From assembly GCA_964447105.1 (NCBI GenBank), contig CAYURH010000004.1, forward strand, positions 1-61,581: 61,581 bases of DNA, given 5' to 3'. Shown here in pieces: positions 8,716 to 16,956 of the stretch. The position numbers were made by a program, and so were the translations under genes. Numbering within the stretch: position 1 is the stretch's first letter; the number at the start of each line of letters is the position of its first letter. The notes beneath the pieces were generated by a model, which ran no database searches, was not told the origin of the DNA, and was given only the letters and a program-made list of their open reading frames with translations. This stretch comes from CAYURH01 sp964447105. GTDB lineage: Bacteria > Patescibacteriota > Saccharimonadia > Saccharimonadales > EFPC-124.

Positions 8716-8742
8716 ACACCCTCGCTACTCTTGCGGGGGTGT
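8716..8742. terminator. bidirectional terminator
   Basis: ACACCCTCGC (8716-8725) pairs with GCGGGGGTGT (8733-8742), one U-G pair, followed by TTTG on plus. On minus, the sequence after it is T-rich. It ends both the 39-codon ORF and the channel gene, whose TAG lies inside the loop. Confidence 0.85.
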
Positions 8743-9102
8743 TTTGCGTTTTCCAAGGTGCTGCATAAATTCTGGACCATCCGACTGAGCTACAGCATGC
8801 TTGGCGATCAACTGTAGCGCACCCAACATTGCACCCACACCCAAGAACAAATAAAACACCGTAAACAGCCGGCCAATGTCGGTGTGCGGCATCAGGTCAC
8901 CTGTGCCTACCGTGGTAAGCGTGAGTACGCAGTAATAAAACGCGCGTACAAAGTCCCAATGCTCAATTTCTATAAAAAATATCGTGCCACTAGCCAGAAT
9001 AATCAGTACAAAAAATATCAGTGCTTTGGCGGCGGTATCGTTTTTGAGCGTGCGCCAAAACGCAGCAGTCACTCGAGCAATCACGATAAAAAATTCAATC
9101 AT
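8725..9102 (-). CDS. two-helix potassium-channel-like protein
   Basis: A 125-residue pore subunit of the Ion_trans_2 type. The first helix spans about 27-47, the pore loop carries the filter TVGTGD (64-69, normally TVGYGD), and the second helix spans about 78-100. There is no RCK or other ligand-binding domain; the tail is short and basic (GKRKTPPQE). It would assemble as a tetramer in the membrane. The Tyr-to-Thr change in the filter could lower K+ selectivity. Confidence 0.88.
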   Translation of the reverse strand: MIEFFIVIARVTAAFWRTLKNDTAAKALIFFVLIILASGTIFFIEIEHWDFVRAFYYCVLTLTTVGTGDLMPHTDIGRLFTVFYLFLGVGAMLGALQLIAKHAVAQSDGPEFMQHLGKRKTPPQE

Positions 9103-9118
9103 GGGTTTAGTATACCGC

Positions 9119-9625
9119 CTAGCCCTCTATCCGGAAATGCCGAAATATGAGTCCATCAAGCAACAAGTGGCTAAAATACCCCGCCACCGCCGCTCCATAG
9201 TACACAATACTCACCGGCAACATAGCCGGATTGTACAGATATGGCACTAGCAAAATCGGCAGTGGCACCAACACCATGGCGAGCTTGCTATGCGTCCAGC
9301 CCCTGTGCTTACCCACCACCGGCGTCATAGCCAGCAAACCCAGATACGCCGCCGCTTCGATGTGCCCCGTGGCAATAAGAACAATGTCTAATATAAATGC
9401 CGTGCCTAGGAAAATATTCTGCGCTTTACTATTAGTGTCGATATCCGGAAAAAGCCCAAACAACATCCCCAGTACAAACACTGCCGCAATCGCCTGCCAA
9501 CCTTGTAATACGCCAGCCGATTCGGCAAACAACTGGATAGGCACAAACATCAGCACCGATGTATACACCGCTGCTAGCGCGAACCCGCCCACAATATGCC
9601 CTTTGTAATTTGCCATGGCTGACAT
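9119..9625 (-). CDS. YdjM/DUF457-family membrane-bound metal-dependent hydrolase
   Basis: A polytopic protein of 168 residues. The family motifs are KGHIVGG near the N-terminus, PDIDTNSK, and HRGWTHSKL, which supply the His/Asp metal ligands; hydrophobic helices fill the rest. The TATTAT at 9634-9639 lies 8 bases before the ATG at 9625 and suggests a leaderless start there. The ATG at 9616 (MANYKGH) is the alternative. The natural substrate is not established for the family; some members respond to DNA damage. Confidence 0.8.
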   Translation of the reverse strand: MSAMANYKGHIVGGFALAAVYTSVLMFVPIQLFAESAGVLQGWQAIAAVFVLGMLFGLFPDIDTNSKAQNIFLGTAFILDIVLIATGHIEAAAYLGLLAMTPVVGKHRGWTHSKLAMVLVPLPILLVPYLYNPAMLPVSIVYYGAAVAGYFSHLLLDGLIFRHFRIEG

Positions 9626-9658
9626 AAGCATAAATAATAATGCCACAAAAATCTATCG

Positions 9659-9692
9659 CTGGCCGCCGCACGTGTGCGCATGCGGCGGCCAG
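9659..9692 (-). terminator. terminator of the two-gene membrane cassette
   Basis: CTGGCCGCCGCA (9659-9670) pairs perfectly with TGCGGCGGCCAG (9681-9692). On the minus strand it is followed by GCGATAGATTTTTG, giving a delayed T-run. Confidence 0.85.
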
Positions 9693-9703
9693 AATGGGGC
9701 GGA

Positions 9704-10060
9704 TCAGCTGAACACGGTGACGCAGGTCAGGACCACGCTCATCACGATGCCCAGGATGGCGCCGACCAGAACGAACAGCCGAGGGCTCTCGCCCGCCCGC
9801 TTCTCCGCCCGCGCTTCATCTTCGGCGGTGCCAGCGAGCATGAACGCGCCCAGGCCCGACAGAACGGCACCCAGTACGCCGAACGTTATGCAGAACTGGG
9901 TGAAGTTGGCCGTGCCGGGCACCATGTGCGCGCGGACCAGGCTGCCCACGATCACCAGCAGGTTGATACCCACGCCGACGTACCCAACCTTGCGGCTGCG
10001 TCGCCGGGTGCGCATGAGCCCCGAAATTCCTTCGGGCTGTTCCGAGGTGGGGTTACTCAC
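9704..10060 (-). CDS. orphan three-helix membrane protein
   Basis: 118 residues: a hydrophilic N-terminus, then helices at about 30-50, 57-79 and 96-117, ending at the membrane. The start is a GTG with AAGGAGGCGG 5-6 bases upstream, and both lysines are AAG. It is second in a two-gene unit with 10092-10355, separated by 31 bases, and closes with the GC hairpin at 9659-9692. No family is recognised. It resembles the other GC-rich orphan membrane proteins in the window in architecture only. Confidence 0.68.
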   Translation of the reverse strand: MSNPTSEQPEGISGLMRTRRRSRKVGYVGVGINLLVIVGSLVRAHMVPGTANFTQFCITFGVLGAVLSGLGAFMLAGTAEDEARAEKRAGESPRLFVLVGAILGIVMSVVLTCVTVFS

Positions 10061-10091
10061 GTTTCCGCCTCCTTCGAGGGGTGAATAGTGG

Positions 10092-10355
10092 TCAATACGG
10101 CACGCAGGCGGCGAGTGTCGCTCCCATCGCAACGACAAACGCAATCGCCGCACCACGACCACGCTGGTTCCACGCCCAAAACATGGCGCAGACATTGATC
10201 AGAATCGCCAGCACAGCGGCGGCGACCTGAAACCCTACGGGCCCAGGTTCATCGTCCATACGCGGTACAAACAACCACGCTTGAGCAGCGAGCAGTCCTA
10301 CCGCGACGGCCAGAAGCAGCCGAGCACGCCAGAACGATGTCGTTTTTTGGTCCAA
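10092..10355 (-). CDS. orphan three-helix membrane protein
   Basis: 87 residues, almost all in three membrane helices (about 12-29, 40-60 and 68-86). The start is a TTG, decided by an AGGAGGA 4 bases upstream. A TATAAT (about 10384-10389) overlaps the end of the next gene upstream and gives a leader of about 25 bases. First gene of a two-gene cassette. No homologue is recognised. Confidence 0.65.
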   Translation of the reverse strand: MDQKTTSFWRARLLLAVAVGLLAAQAWLFVPRMDDEPGPVGFQVAAAVLAILINVCAMFWAWNQRGRGAAIAFVVAMGATLAACVPY

Positions 10356-10389
10356 CAGTCCTCCTACAGACGTCGGTAACCAAATTATA

Positions 10390-10863
10390 CTATCTATTTA
10401 CGATATGTACAGAGTCGGCAGTAAACGTATTGCTGTTGGTGGTGCCACGCACCATTACGCTATCGTTCACTGCCACCTTGTCTTTGCCGACGTATGATGT
10501 GTTGCTCGTGGCGGTAATGGTTTTGGTTGTGCCATTGCCAGCGATCGTAAATCCACTCGCGCTCACTTGCGTTACGACGCCAGTTAACACCGTGCGGCTG
10601 GTGCCGTCGGTGGGATTGTCGAATGTTTTCTCACCGCCATCAAAATGCCTCAGTCCCCCACCACCCATAGCGAACTGGCCATGCATCTCTACCTTGTTGG
10701 CCAGGCCAATTTCTGCCATCTGGCGCCAATGGTGCATGAACCAAAACCCGCCCATTATCCCGCTAAAAAGTAAGCAGACTATGATAATCACAAATATTGT
10801 CTTATTCCCCCATCGTTGCGTTGCCTGAGGTGATGTACCCTTTGATTCAGCTGGTTTATCCAT
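10390..10863 (-). CDS. membrane-anchored DUF5666-like protein
   Basis: 157 residues: a short basic cytoplasmic tail, one helix (about 25-45, TIFVIIIVCLLFSGIMGGFW), then an external domain. Residues 90-155 (TGVVTQVSASGFTIAGNG ... VMVRGTTNSNTFTADSVHIV) have the repeated beta pattern of DUF5666/OB-like domains. Such proteins are common in Saccharibacteria envelopes; the function is unknown. Confidence 0.75.
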   Translation of the reverse strand: MDKPAESKGTSPQATQRWGNKTIFVIIIVCLLFSGIMGGFWFMHHWRQMAEIGLANKVEMHGQFAMGGGGLRHFDGGEKTFDNPTDGTSRTVLTGVVTQVSASGFTIAGNGTTKTITATSNTSYVGKDKVAVNDSVMVRGTTNSNTFTADSVHIVNR

Positions 10864-10924
10864 ATTTTCTCCTTATGGCCCCAGTATGCCAGGGCCCAGC
10901 TGAAAAATGGCTTATACTAAATAT

Positions 10925-11170
10925 ATGAGTGAACATCGTGAAGAATTCAAAGTCGACGGCGAGCAACTGCTGGCCAAAGTAAAAGAACTGATCAAAGAAG
11001 GCAACGTGCGCCGGATAATCATAAAAGACAAAGCCGGCAAAACGCTAGTCGAACTGCCGCTGACCATCGGCGTGGTGGGAGCTGTTTTGGCTCCCCCGCT
11101 GGCAGCGGTCGGGGCGATCGCGGCGTTGGTGACAGAATGCACGATTTTGGTGGTACGCGAAGACTCTTAA
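10925..11170 (+). CDS. DUF4342-family protein
   Basis: 81 residues. The first 45 (EEFKVDGEQLLAKVKELI ... VRRIIIKDKAGKTLVELPL) match the DUF4342 pattern. A hydrophobic stretch (TIGVVGAVLAPPLAAVGAIA) follows and may sit in or on the membrane. TATACT (10913-10918) lies 6 bases before the ATG, so the mRNA is predicted to be leaderless. The ATG at 10925 is preferred because no ribosome site precedes any alternative. Confidence 0.82.
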   Translation: MSEHREEFKVDGEQLLAKVKELIKEGNVRRIIIKDKAGKTLVELPLTIGVVGAVLAPPLAAVGAIAALVTECTILVVREDS

Positions 11171-11982
11171 TTTTTCTTATCTAGGCTAGGTACCGGAGCG
11201 AGTCTGTAATCCCCTGCCTCGTATCTACTTGTGCGATCGCCCAACCTGGACATCAAATAATCTACAAAGTTATCAAGCAACAACCGAGAGTCGCCAGTAA
11301 GTTCCTGGTATTTTGGACTTGCGTATAAATCCCCAAAGCCCCATGCCATTGGCGTTACACTGCGGTTCTGCTTTATAAACTGTGTTGTTATACCAATTTT
11401 TTCTTGAGCTTCAGGAATATGGCCCTTAATTAATTCGATAACAACCGAAAAATAATGCGCTTGCAGTTGTTCTTTGGCACTTATACACCGTTTTTTAAAA
11501 TCAGGAGTTAGCGACTCGGCTTTGGCTAAATCTCCATCCAGGATACAGGTCTCAATATAATTAGCCGCCGGCCTAATGTCTTCAGGGTCTATTTCAACTA
11601 TACGTTCATACTTTTGTATGGCGCGAGCGTACTCTTGAGATCGAAGCAAATCGTCTGCATCCTCAACAAGCTTGTCTTTTCTGCTCTCTAAAAGTTGTCT
11701 AAAGGCAAAATAACCAATATAAACCGCGAAGGTCAATCCTGAAAATTGATTGAGTATAGAAATTGCCGCTTCCAAATAACTAGGCCCGACCAACCACAGT
11801 ACGACGGCATACAGTAGCACAAAAAAAGCCCCAAGTATTGAAATGATCTTCCAATACTCTTGAAGGACTTTTGTTTTTCTCCTGATCTTAGACCAGAGCA
11901 AGTATCTCGGCCTTTTTGTAACGGTCATCACTAAGGCACCGAGTATAAAACAAACAACCATGAGCAGAATAAGATTTTGCAT
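11167..11982 (-). CDS. membrane protein with TPR-like repeats
   Basis: 271 residues. Two or three N-terminal helices (about 1-20, 42-65 and 75-100) are followed by a cytoplasmic helical region with a tetratricopeptide-like pair (EYARAIQKYERIVEIDPED, then AANYIETCILDGDLAKAE). The ATG at 11982 is chosen because GAAAGGT precedes it by 6 bases; an upstream ATG at 12009 lacks one. It follows lysS by 35 bases and is probably cotranscribed. The stop overlaps the end of the convergent DUF4342 gene. A scaffold or assembly role is plausible but unproven. Confidence 0.7.
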   Translation of the reverse strand: MQNLILLMVVCFILGALVMTVTKRPRYLLWSKIRRKTKVLQEYWKIISILGAFFVLLYAVVLWLVGPSYLEAAISILNQFSGLTFAVYIGYFAFRQLLESRKDKLVEDADDLLRSQEYARAIQKYERIVEIDPEDIRPAANYIETCILDGDLAKAESLTPDFKKRCISAKEQLQAHYFSVVIELIKGHIPEAQEKIGITTQFIKQNRSVTPMAWGFGDLYASPKYQELTGDSRLLLDNFVDYLMSRLGDRTSRYEAGDYRLAPVPSLDKKN

Positions 11983-12017
11983 AGAATACCTTTCTGCCCA
12001 CCCAACCATTTATCTAG

Positions 12018-13496
12018 TTATTCGCGTCTGAGCTGGGGGAATACCACCCCTTCCCTTGCCGTCACCCCTTCAAGCATCCAGAAAAGCCGCTCGCTATAGC
12101 CCAACCCGCACGCTGGCGGCATGGCGTATTCCAGTGCTTCCACGTAGTCCATGTCTAGCATTTGGGCCTCACTGTCGCCGGCGTCGCGCATGTGTTGCTG
12201 TTCGGCAAATCTGTTTAGCTGGTCGATGGGATCGTTTAACTCAGAGTATGCTTTGCAGACTTCGGTGCCGCCCAAGATGAGGTTGAACTGCTCGGTGAGT
12301 TCTGGTTTGCCGGGCTGCGTTTTGGCTAGTGGCTGCAAAAACGTGGGGATGTCTACCAGAAACGCCGGGCCGGGCAAGGTAACGCGTACTTTTTTCCATA
12401 ATTTGTCGATGCCGCGCGATATGTTGTCGTGCTTTTCGACTTCGATTTTATGCTGGGCCAGGGCAGCTTGCACTTCTTTGAGGTCGGTGGCAAATACGTC
12501 GATCCCGTAATGGTCTTTGATGATTTGCACAAAACTAATGCGCGGCCAGTCTTGGCCATCTGCGCCCAAATCAATTGTGTGCCCATTGAGTAATGTAAAT
12601 TCTCGCCTGCCCCACGTTTGGTCGGCCACATGGCGCACATGGCGCTCGGTGAGTTTCATGCCCATATTCCAGTCGGCGTACGCCCAGTACCATTCCATAG
12701 CGATGTGTTCGGGCAGGTGCTCGTCGCTGTAGTTTTCGTTGCGAAAACGGGGGCCAATGTCGAACACTTTTTCGTAGCCGCCCACCAGCAAACGCTTCAG
12801 TGGTAGTTCGTGACTAATGCGCAGATAAAAATCTTGATCCAGCGCGTCCATGTGCGTCACAAACGGATTGGCATCGGCACCCCCAGTAGTGAGTTCAAGC
12901 ACGGGGATATTGATTTCGATAAACCCTTCGATTTCCAAAAACTGACGCGTGGCTTGCCAAAATTTACTGCGACGAATAAAACGCTGATACACATCGGGGT
13001 TCACGTTGGTGTCGACGTAGCGACGGCGCAAGCGCTCTTCTTTGTTGCTAAACCCGTCGTGGGTGGTGGGCAGTGGGCGCAGGCTTTTGGTGAGCAGACG
13101 CAGGGCGTGCACTTCTACCGACATTTCGCCGGTTTGCGTTTTGACCACGGGGCCGCTGGCTTGCACAAAATCGCCACTGTCGAGGAGCGGTAGTTGTTCA
13201 AATCCCAATTGGCTATTGGCAGCATCTAGCCCGGCCACTTTGTCGGCGCCCAAAAATAATTGCAGTGAAGCCGTGGCGTCTTTGACCACCACAAAAGCGA
13301 TCTTGCCAAATTTGCGAATGTTGGTAATGCGCCCCACCACGCTCACCTGCTGGCCCTGCAGCGTATCAAAATCATCGATAATATGGCCCAGCGTGTGAGT
13401 ACGCTCGGTGTTGGCCGGATAAGCGTTGACGCCCAGCTTTTTTAGATCATCTAATTTGCGCAGGCGCTCATCGCGCAGTTCTTTGAGTGTTGCCAT
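12018..13496 (-). CDS. lysS: lysyl-tRNA synthetase, class II
   Basis: Charges tRNA-Lys. 492 residues: an N-terminal OB-fold anticodon domain (about 50-160, starting VSVVGRITNIRKFGKIAFV), then the class II core. Motif 2 is the GPRFRNENYSDEHLPE region, and motif 3 the GLGYSERLFWMLEGV region near the C-terminus, with a slightly unusual catalytic-arginine context. TACAAT (13505-13510) lies 8 bases before the ATG, predicting a leaderless message. Confidence 0.96.
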   Translation of the reverse strand: MATLKELRDERLRKLDDLKKLGVNAYPANTERTHTLGHIIDDFDTLQGQQVSVVGRITNIRKFGKIAFVVVKDATASLQLFLGADKVAGLDAANSQLGFEQLPLLDSGDFVQASGPVVKTQTGEMSVEVHALRLLTKSLRPLPTTHDGFSNKEERLRRRYVDTNVNPDVYQRFIRRSKFWQATRQFLEIEGFIEINIPVLELTTGGADANPFVTHMDALDQDFYLRISHELPLKRLLVGGYEKVFDIGPRFRNENYSDEHLPEHIAMEWYWAYADWNMGMKLTERHVRHVADQTWGRREFTLLNGHTIDLGADGQDWPRISFVQIIKDHYGIDVFATDLKEVQAALAQHKIEVEKHDNISRGIDKLWKKVRVTLPGPAFLVDIPTFLQPLAKTQPGKPELTEQFNLILGGTEVCKAYSELNDPIDQLNRFAEQQHMRDAGDSEAQMLDMDYVEALEYAMPPACGLGYSERLFWMLEGVTAREGVVFPQLRRE

Positions 13497-13542
13497 ATGG
13501 GGTTATTGTACCATTGGCCAGATAGATAAGTAAAAATTTCGC

Positions 13543-13580
13543 CGAGCGGACGACTGCCGGGGTCGGCAGCCGTCCGCTCG
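13543..13580 (-). terminator. intrinsic terminator of orphan 13603-14013
   Basis: CGAGCGGACG (13543-13552) pairs with CGTCCGCTCG (13571-13580), and CTGCCG with CGGCAG inside. On minus it is followed by GCGAAATTTTTAC, a classical T-run. It lies directly upstream of the lysS promoter. Confidence 0.88.
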
Positions 13581-13602
13581 CGGTGGGGTTGCGTGAAGGA
13601 AG

Positions 13603-14013
13603 TCATCTCCCAGCCGACAGCTCGCCGCGACGCAGGGCCAGCATGGCCCGAGCCTCCTCGGCGGCTTTCGCCAGGAACCGTTCGACATCTTCCACCATGT
13701 GTGTATACAGCCACTCCCGGGTCTCGTTGTCGACATCGTCCTCTCTGGGGATGACGACGCTGTACGTTGCCAGTAGCGGCGAAACGCGCAGGATCCCGCG
13801 GCACGCTTGGTTCGGGCACGTGCCCCGACCCAAAAGCGTCAGGGGGTAGCTGGTGGTCGTCGGCAGCTGCACCTCGAGCCGGCCCACAACGGACAGGTTG
13901 TTGATGTATCCCAGCTCGCCGAACGTGGGCGGCAGATGACCTTCGAACTCCGTACCGGCGCCGGCATGACTCAAGGGCCCTCTGCCGTAAGCCGGACATA
14001 TGATGAGCCTCAC
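13603..14013 (-). CDS. orphan hypothetical protein
   Basis: 136 residues, predicted soluble. A beta-rich N-terminal two thirds contains CPNQACRG, and an acidic/basic helix closes the protein (about 100-136). The start is a GTG with AGGAGGTGA 6 bases upstream, close to a perfect anti-SD match. GC-rich, with its own AT-rich promoter region and terminator. No family is recognised. The two cysteines alone do not make a zinc site. Confidence 0.62.
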   Translation of the reverse strand: MRLIICPAYGRGPLSHAGAGTEFEGHLPPTFGELGYINNLSVVGRLEVQLPTTTSYPLTLLGRGTCPNQACRGILRVSPLLATYSVVIPREDDVDNETREWLYTHMVEDVERFLAKAAEEARAMLALRRGELSAGR

Positions 14014-14072
14014 AGCCCATCACCTCCTATGTTGTTGTCACTATATATAAAATACCATAATAAATTTATAAG

Positions 14073-14102
14073 TCAAAAGAACCCCATACGGAGTTCTTTT
14101 GA
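14073..14102. terminator. terminator downstream of greA
   Basis: TCAAAAGAAC (14073-14082) pairs perfectly with GTTCTTTTGA (14093-14102). It has A/T runs inside the stem, and AT-rich sequence follows it on minus. Confidence 0.75.
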
Positions 14103-14118
14103 ACTGTATACCCTAGCG

Positions 14119-14577
14119 TTAGCTAATGGCTACAACTTTGTACGTCACTTCACCATTTGGCGTCTTGATGGTGGCGCTGTCGCCGACTTTTTTGTTCATC
14201 AACGCTTTGCCGATTGGCGATTCGTTGCTGATTTTGCCCTCTAGCGGATCGGCTTCGACTGAACCCACAATGCGGTATTCAACTTTTTTGCCTTCACCGT
14301 TCTTTAGCTCGACAGCACTGCCCACAATGACTTTGTCGCTGGCTTTGATTTTGATCAGGCTGGCATTTTTCAGAATCTCTTCGATTTCGGCAATGCGGCT
14401 TTCAACCTGACTTTGTTCGTCGCGGGCGGCGCTATATTCGGCGTTTTCGCTGAGGTCGCCATAATCACGAGCGTCAGCAATTTTTTGAGCGATGTCACTG
14501 CGGCGGGATTTGAGCTCCAGTAGCTCTTCTTCTAAATCTAATTTTCCAGCCGCCGTCAATTGGTAGGCCTTTTTCAT
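14119..14577 (-). CDS. greA: transcription elongation factor GreA
   Basis: Rescues backtracked RNA polymerase by stimulating transcript cleavage. The 152 residues comprise an N-terminal antiparallel coiled coil (about 1-75), with acidic residues at its tip (DARDYGDLSENAEY), and a C-terminal FKBP-like domain. AAGGAC lies 3 bases before the ATG. The message carries an unusual structured leader of about 95 bases (14613-14669). Confidence 0.96.
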   Translation of the reverse strand: MKKAYQLTAAGKLDLEEELLELKSRRSDIAQKIADARDYGDLSENAEYSAARDEQSQVESRIAEIEEILKNASLIKIKASDKVIVGSAVELKNGEGKKVEYRIVGSVEADPLEGKISNESPIGKALMNKKVGDSATIKTPNGEVTYKVVAIS

Positions 14578-14612
14578 ATGTCCTTAAACTCACTTTCTTA
14601 CAAATAAAATTC

Positions 14613-14669
14613 ACGAGTCAGCGGGAAAGTTAAGTCTGGCCATTTCCCGGAACTTTCGTTCCAACTCGT
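14613..14669 (-). ncRNA. three-way-junction RNA element in the greA leader (candidate)
   Basis: Three nested perfect stems: ACGAGT/ACTCGT closes the element (14664-14669 with 14613-14618). GGAAC-GAAA-GTTCC (14658-14662/14649-14653) has a GNRA tetraloop when read on minus. GGGAAA/TTTCCC (14643-14648/14623-14628) holds a 14-nt loop. The predicted promoter (14679-14706) would start transcription right at the base of the junction. I do not recognise it as a known riboswitch class. Confidence 0.55.
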
Positions 14670-14678
14670 CTAAATTCT

Positions 14679-14706
14679 AGTATAGCAAACTATGCAAGGG
14701 CTGCAA
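14679..14706 (-). promoter_or_regulatory. greA promoter
   Basis: On minus, TTGCAG (14701-14706) and TATACT (14679-14684) are 16 bases apart. It starts inside the 3' end of proS. Predicted start of transcription is near 14672. Confidence 0.6.
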
Positions 14707-14712
14707 GTTCTG

Positions 14713-16134
14713 TTAATAGGATTGAGCAAAAATCCAGATATCTTTCGCGGGTTTACCGGTATAAAAATCCACACCATCGCCGCTGCCAATACGACAACGA
14801 CTCGTGGCTTTGGTCTCGGCTTTTACTTTGGCTTCGACTTCCGGATCGTCGTTCCAGTAGACTTCGATCAGCCCTTTGTCTTCGCGCGCCATGAGTTGCT
14901 TGAACTCGTCATAGTTAGCGGCTTTGCGGGTGTTGTCGTCGGTGTGTTTGCGGGACGCATCGAGCATAGTCTGCTGGATCTCATCGAGTTTGTTCTGCAC
15001 ATCGGCTACAAACGCATCACGCGGCACTGTCACTTTGGCGCCGTCCCAGCGGCGAGCCACAGTCACCTGCCCAGCTTCGACTTCGCGTTTGCCAATTTCT
15101 ACGCGCAGCGGCACACCTTTGACTTCCCATTTGTTGATCTTGTAGCCCAATCGTTCGTCTTCTCGATCATCTACGAGCACACGGACACCTTTTTGCTTCA
15201 ATTCGTCGGCTAGTTTGTGGGCGTATTCTACCAATTGTTGGTCGGCCACTACGGGCACGATCACTACTTGCGTGGGCGCGAGCTTAGGGGGCAGACGCAG
15301 CCCATTGTCGTCGCCATGCATCAATATCAAACCGCCCAAACTGCGAGCCGAAAACCCCCAGCTGGTTTGCCATACGTATGATTGGTTGCCTTCTTTGTCC
15401 TGGAATTTCGTTTCGAATGCTTTGGCAAAATTCTGCCCCAAATCGTGCGATGTGCAACTCTGCAACGCCTTGCCGCTGGGCATAAGGTGCTCCATGGTCA
15501 ACGTGTCATCGGCGCCGGCAAAGCGTTCGTTGGTCGATTTGTTGCCACGTTTGCCATACAGCGCAAAAAAATTCTCATACACATCTTGGTAAACGTCCAT
15601 CGCCCACTTTTGAGTGGCTTGGGCTTCCGGGTGAGTGGCGTGGATGGTATGGCCTTCTTGCCACAAGAATTCGCTAGTACGGATGAATGGCATGGTACGC
15701 TTTTCCCAGCGGACCACGCTGCACCACTGATTGATCTGCATAGGCAGATCGCGCCATGACTGCACCCAGTTACTAAACGAATTGTTGATGATAGTTTCAC
15801 TCGTCGGGCGCACCACCAGCGGCTCTTCTAACTTTTCGCCGCCACCATGGGTGACAACTGCCAGTTCAGGCGCGAAGCCTTCGACATGGCTCTTTTCTTT
15901 TTCTATAAAAGACATGGGGATAAACAGCGGAAAATACGCATTTTGCACGCCGTGGGCTTTGAACCGTTCATCGAGCGCAGCCTGCGCTAACTCCCAAATC
16001 GCGTAGCCATACGGGCGGATGATCATGGTGCCTTTGCTGGGGCCATAATCCGCCAGCTCGGCTAGTTGAATGATGGTCGTGTACCAATCAGCCAAATCGC
16101 CTGTTTTTTTAGGCAAAAGTTTTTTTTCGTTCAT
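14713..16134 (-). CDS. proS: prolyl-tRNA synthetase, archaeal/eukaryotic type
   Basis: Charges tRNA-Pro. At 473 residues without the large editing insertion of the usual bacterial enzyme, it matches the ProS type 3 group. Visible signatures include DYGPSKGTMIIRPYGYAIWE near the start, LVVRPTSETI (motif 2 area), FLWQEGHT, and SWGFSARSLGGLI. The C-terminus ends in the conserved aromatic Y. This form is typical of several CPR lineages. A short leader (about 6-13 bases) precedes the ATG. Confidence 0.95.
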   Translation of the reverse strand: MNEKKLLPKKTGDLADWYTTIIQLAELADYGPSKGTMIIRPYGYAIWELAQAALDERFKAHGVQNAYFPLFIPMSFIEKEKSHVEGFAPELAVVTHGGGEKLEEPLVVRPTSETIINNSFSNWVQSWRDLPMQINQWCSVVRWEKRTMPFIRTSEFLWQEGHTIHATHPEAQATQKWAMDVYQDVYENFFALYGKRGNKSTNERFAGADDTLTMEHLMPSGKALQSCTSHDLGQNFAKAFETKFQDKEGNQSYVWQTSWGFSARSLGGLILMHGDDNGLRLPPKLAPTQVVIVPVVADQQLVEYAHKLADELKQKGVRVLVDDREDERLGYKINKWEVKGVPLRVEIGKREVEAGQVTVARRWDGAKVTVPRDAFVADVQNKLDEIQQTMLDASRKHTDDNTRKAANYDEFKQLMAREDKGLIEVYWNDDPEVEAKVKAETKATSRCRIGSGDGVDFYTGKPAKDIWIFAQSY

Positions 16135-16178
16135 ACAAGTTCTCGTTAAGGTAAATAAATCTGAGGTATATCAAACTA

Positions 16179-16192
16179 CGGCCGGGTGGCCG
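16179..16192 (-). terminator. small hairpin after CPBP gene (weak)
   Basis: CGGCC-GGGT-GGCCG, 5-bp stem, 39 bases past the CPBP stop and ahead of proS. No T-run, so termination is uncertain. Confidence 0.3.
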
Positions 16193-16230
16193 GGATGCGC
16201 GGGTAAGCTGTCGTCTGATAGTGCGTCATA

Positions 16231-16956
16231 CTACTTAGGCCCAGTATAAACAAACAGGTACAAAAAGGCTATTCCGTTCTTGAGAGCGTGCAGCATGATG
16301 CCCGGCCACAGACTGTGCGTTTTTTCGCGCAAGAAGCAAAGCACCAGGCTGAGCGCAAACACGTCGAGCCCCACATTCACTTGCCCGTGCGCCAGCGCAA
16401 ACAGCCCGCTTATTATAAGTGCGGTTGCCCAAAACGGCAGCTTGTTGCGCAGACCGGTAAACAAAAACCCACGGAATAATATTTCTTCGGCCAACGGCGG
16501 CAACACCACCAACCCCAAAAACACCCACACATATTCGATGGCTTGTGGCGCTTCAAATCCCAGTTCTTGTTTTTGGTCAAAATTAATATGCCAGATCCAC
16601 CCCGCCACTACGCTAATAGCTATTGATAACGCAAAATACACCACTACGCCGGCCAGCGCCCGCCACACAAACCCCCAACGCCACTTACCCAACCCAATGT
16701 CCGTTAGTCGCTTGCCATAGGCTCGCACCAGCAACACTACACACAGCACGGTCAGTGCTTCGAGTAGCATGGCAAAGATAAAATTCAAAATGTTATCGCT
16801 ATACGGCAACAACCGTGCCAACGGCGGCCAAAACCCAACCAGTATCAACTGCGGCGCTATAAATAGCAACGCGCTCAGGCCAATCGCGCTCAGCACGCCA
16901 CCGATACGCGCGCCAATTGTCAGCGGTTTTTTAGTGCTGGAAAAGTCGTCCAACAT
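16231..16956 (-). CDS. CPBP-family intramembrane metalloprotease
   Basis: 241 residues with about seven membrane helices. The Abi/CPBP signature is complete: EEILFRGFL (EE at 157-158), a second-motif His in ALAHGQ (near 190), and HALKNG near the end. Family members include type II CAAX prenyl endopeptidases and bacteriocin-immunity proteins. The gene starts inside the 3' end of rseP (26-base overlap), so the two membrane proteases are cotranslated from one operon. Confidence 0.9.
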   Translation of the reverse strand: MLDDFSSTKKPLTIGARIGGVLSAIGLSALLFIAPQLILVGFWPPLARLLPYSDNILNFIFAMLLEALTVLCVVLLVRAYGKRLTDIGLGKWRWGFVWRALAGVVVYFALSIAISVVAGWIWHINFDQKQELGFEAPQAIEYVWVFLGLVVLPPLAEEILFRGFLFTGLRNKLPFWATALIISGLFALAHGQVNVGLDVFALSLVLCFLREKTHSLWPGIMLHALKNGIAFLYLFVYTGPK

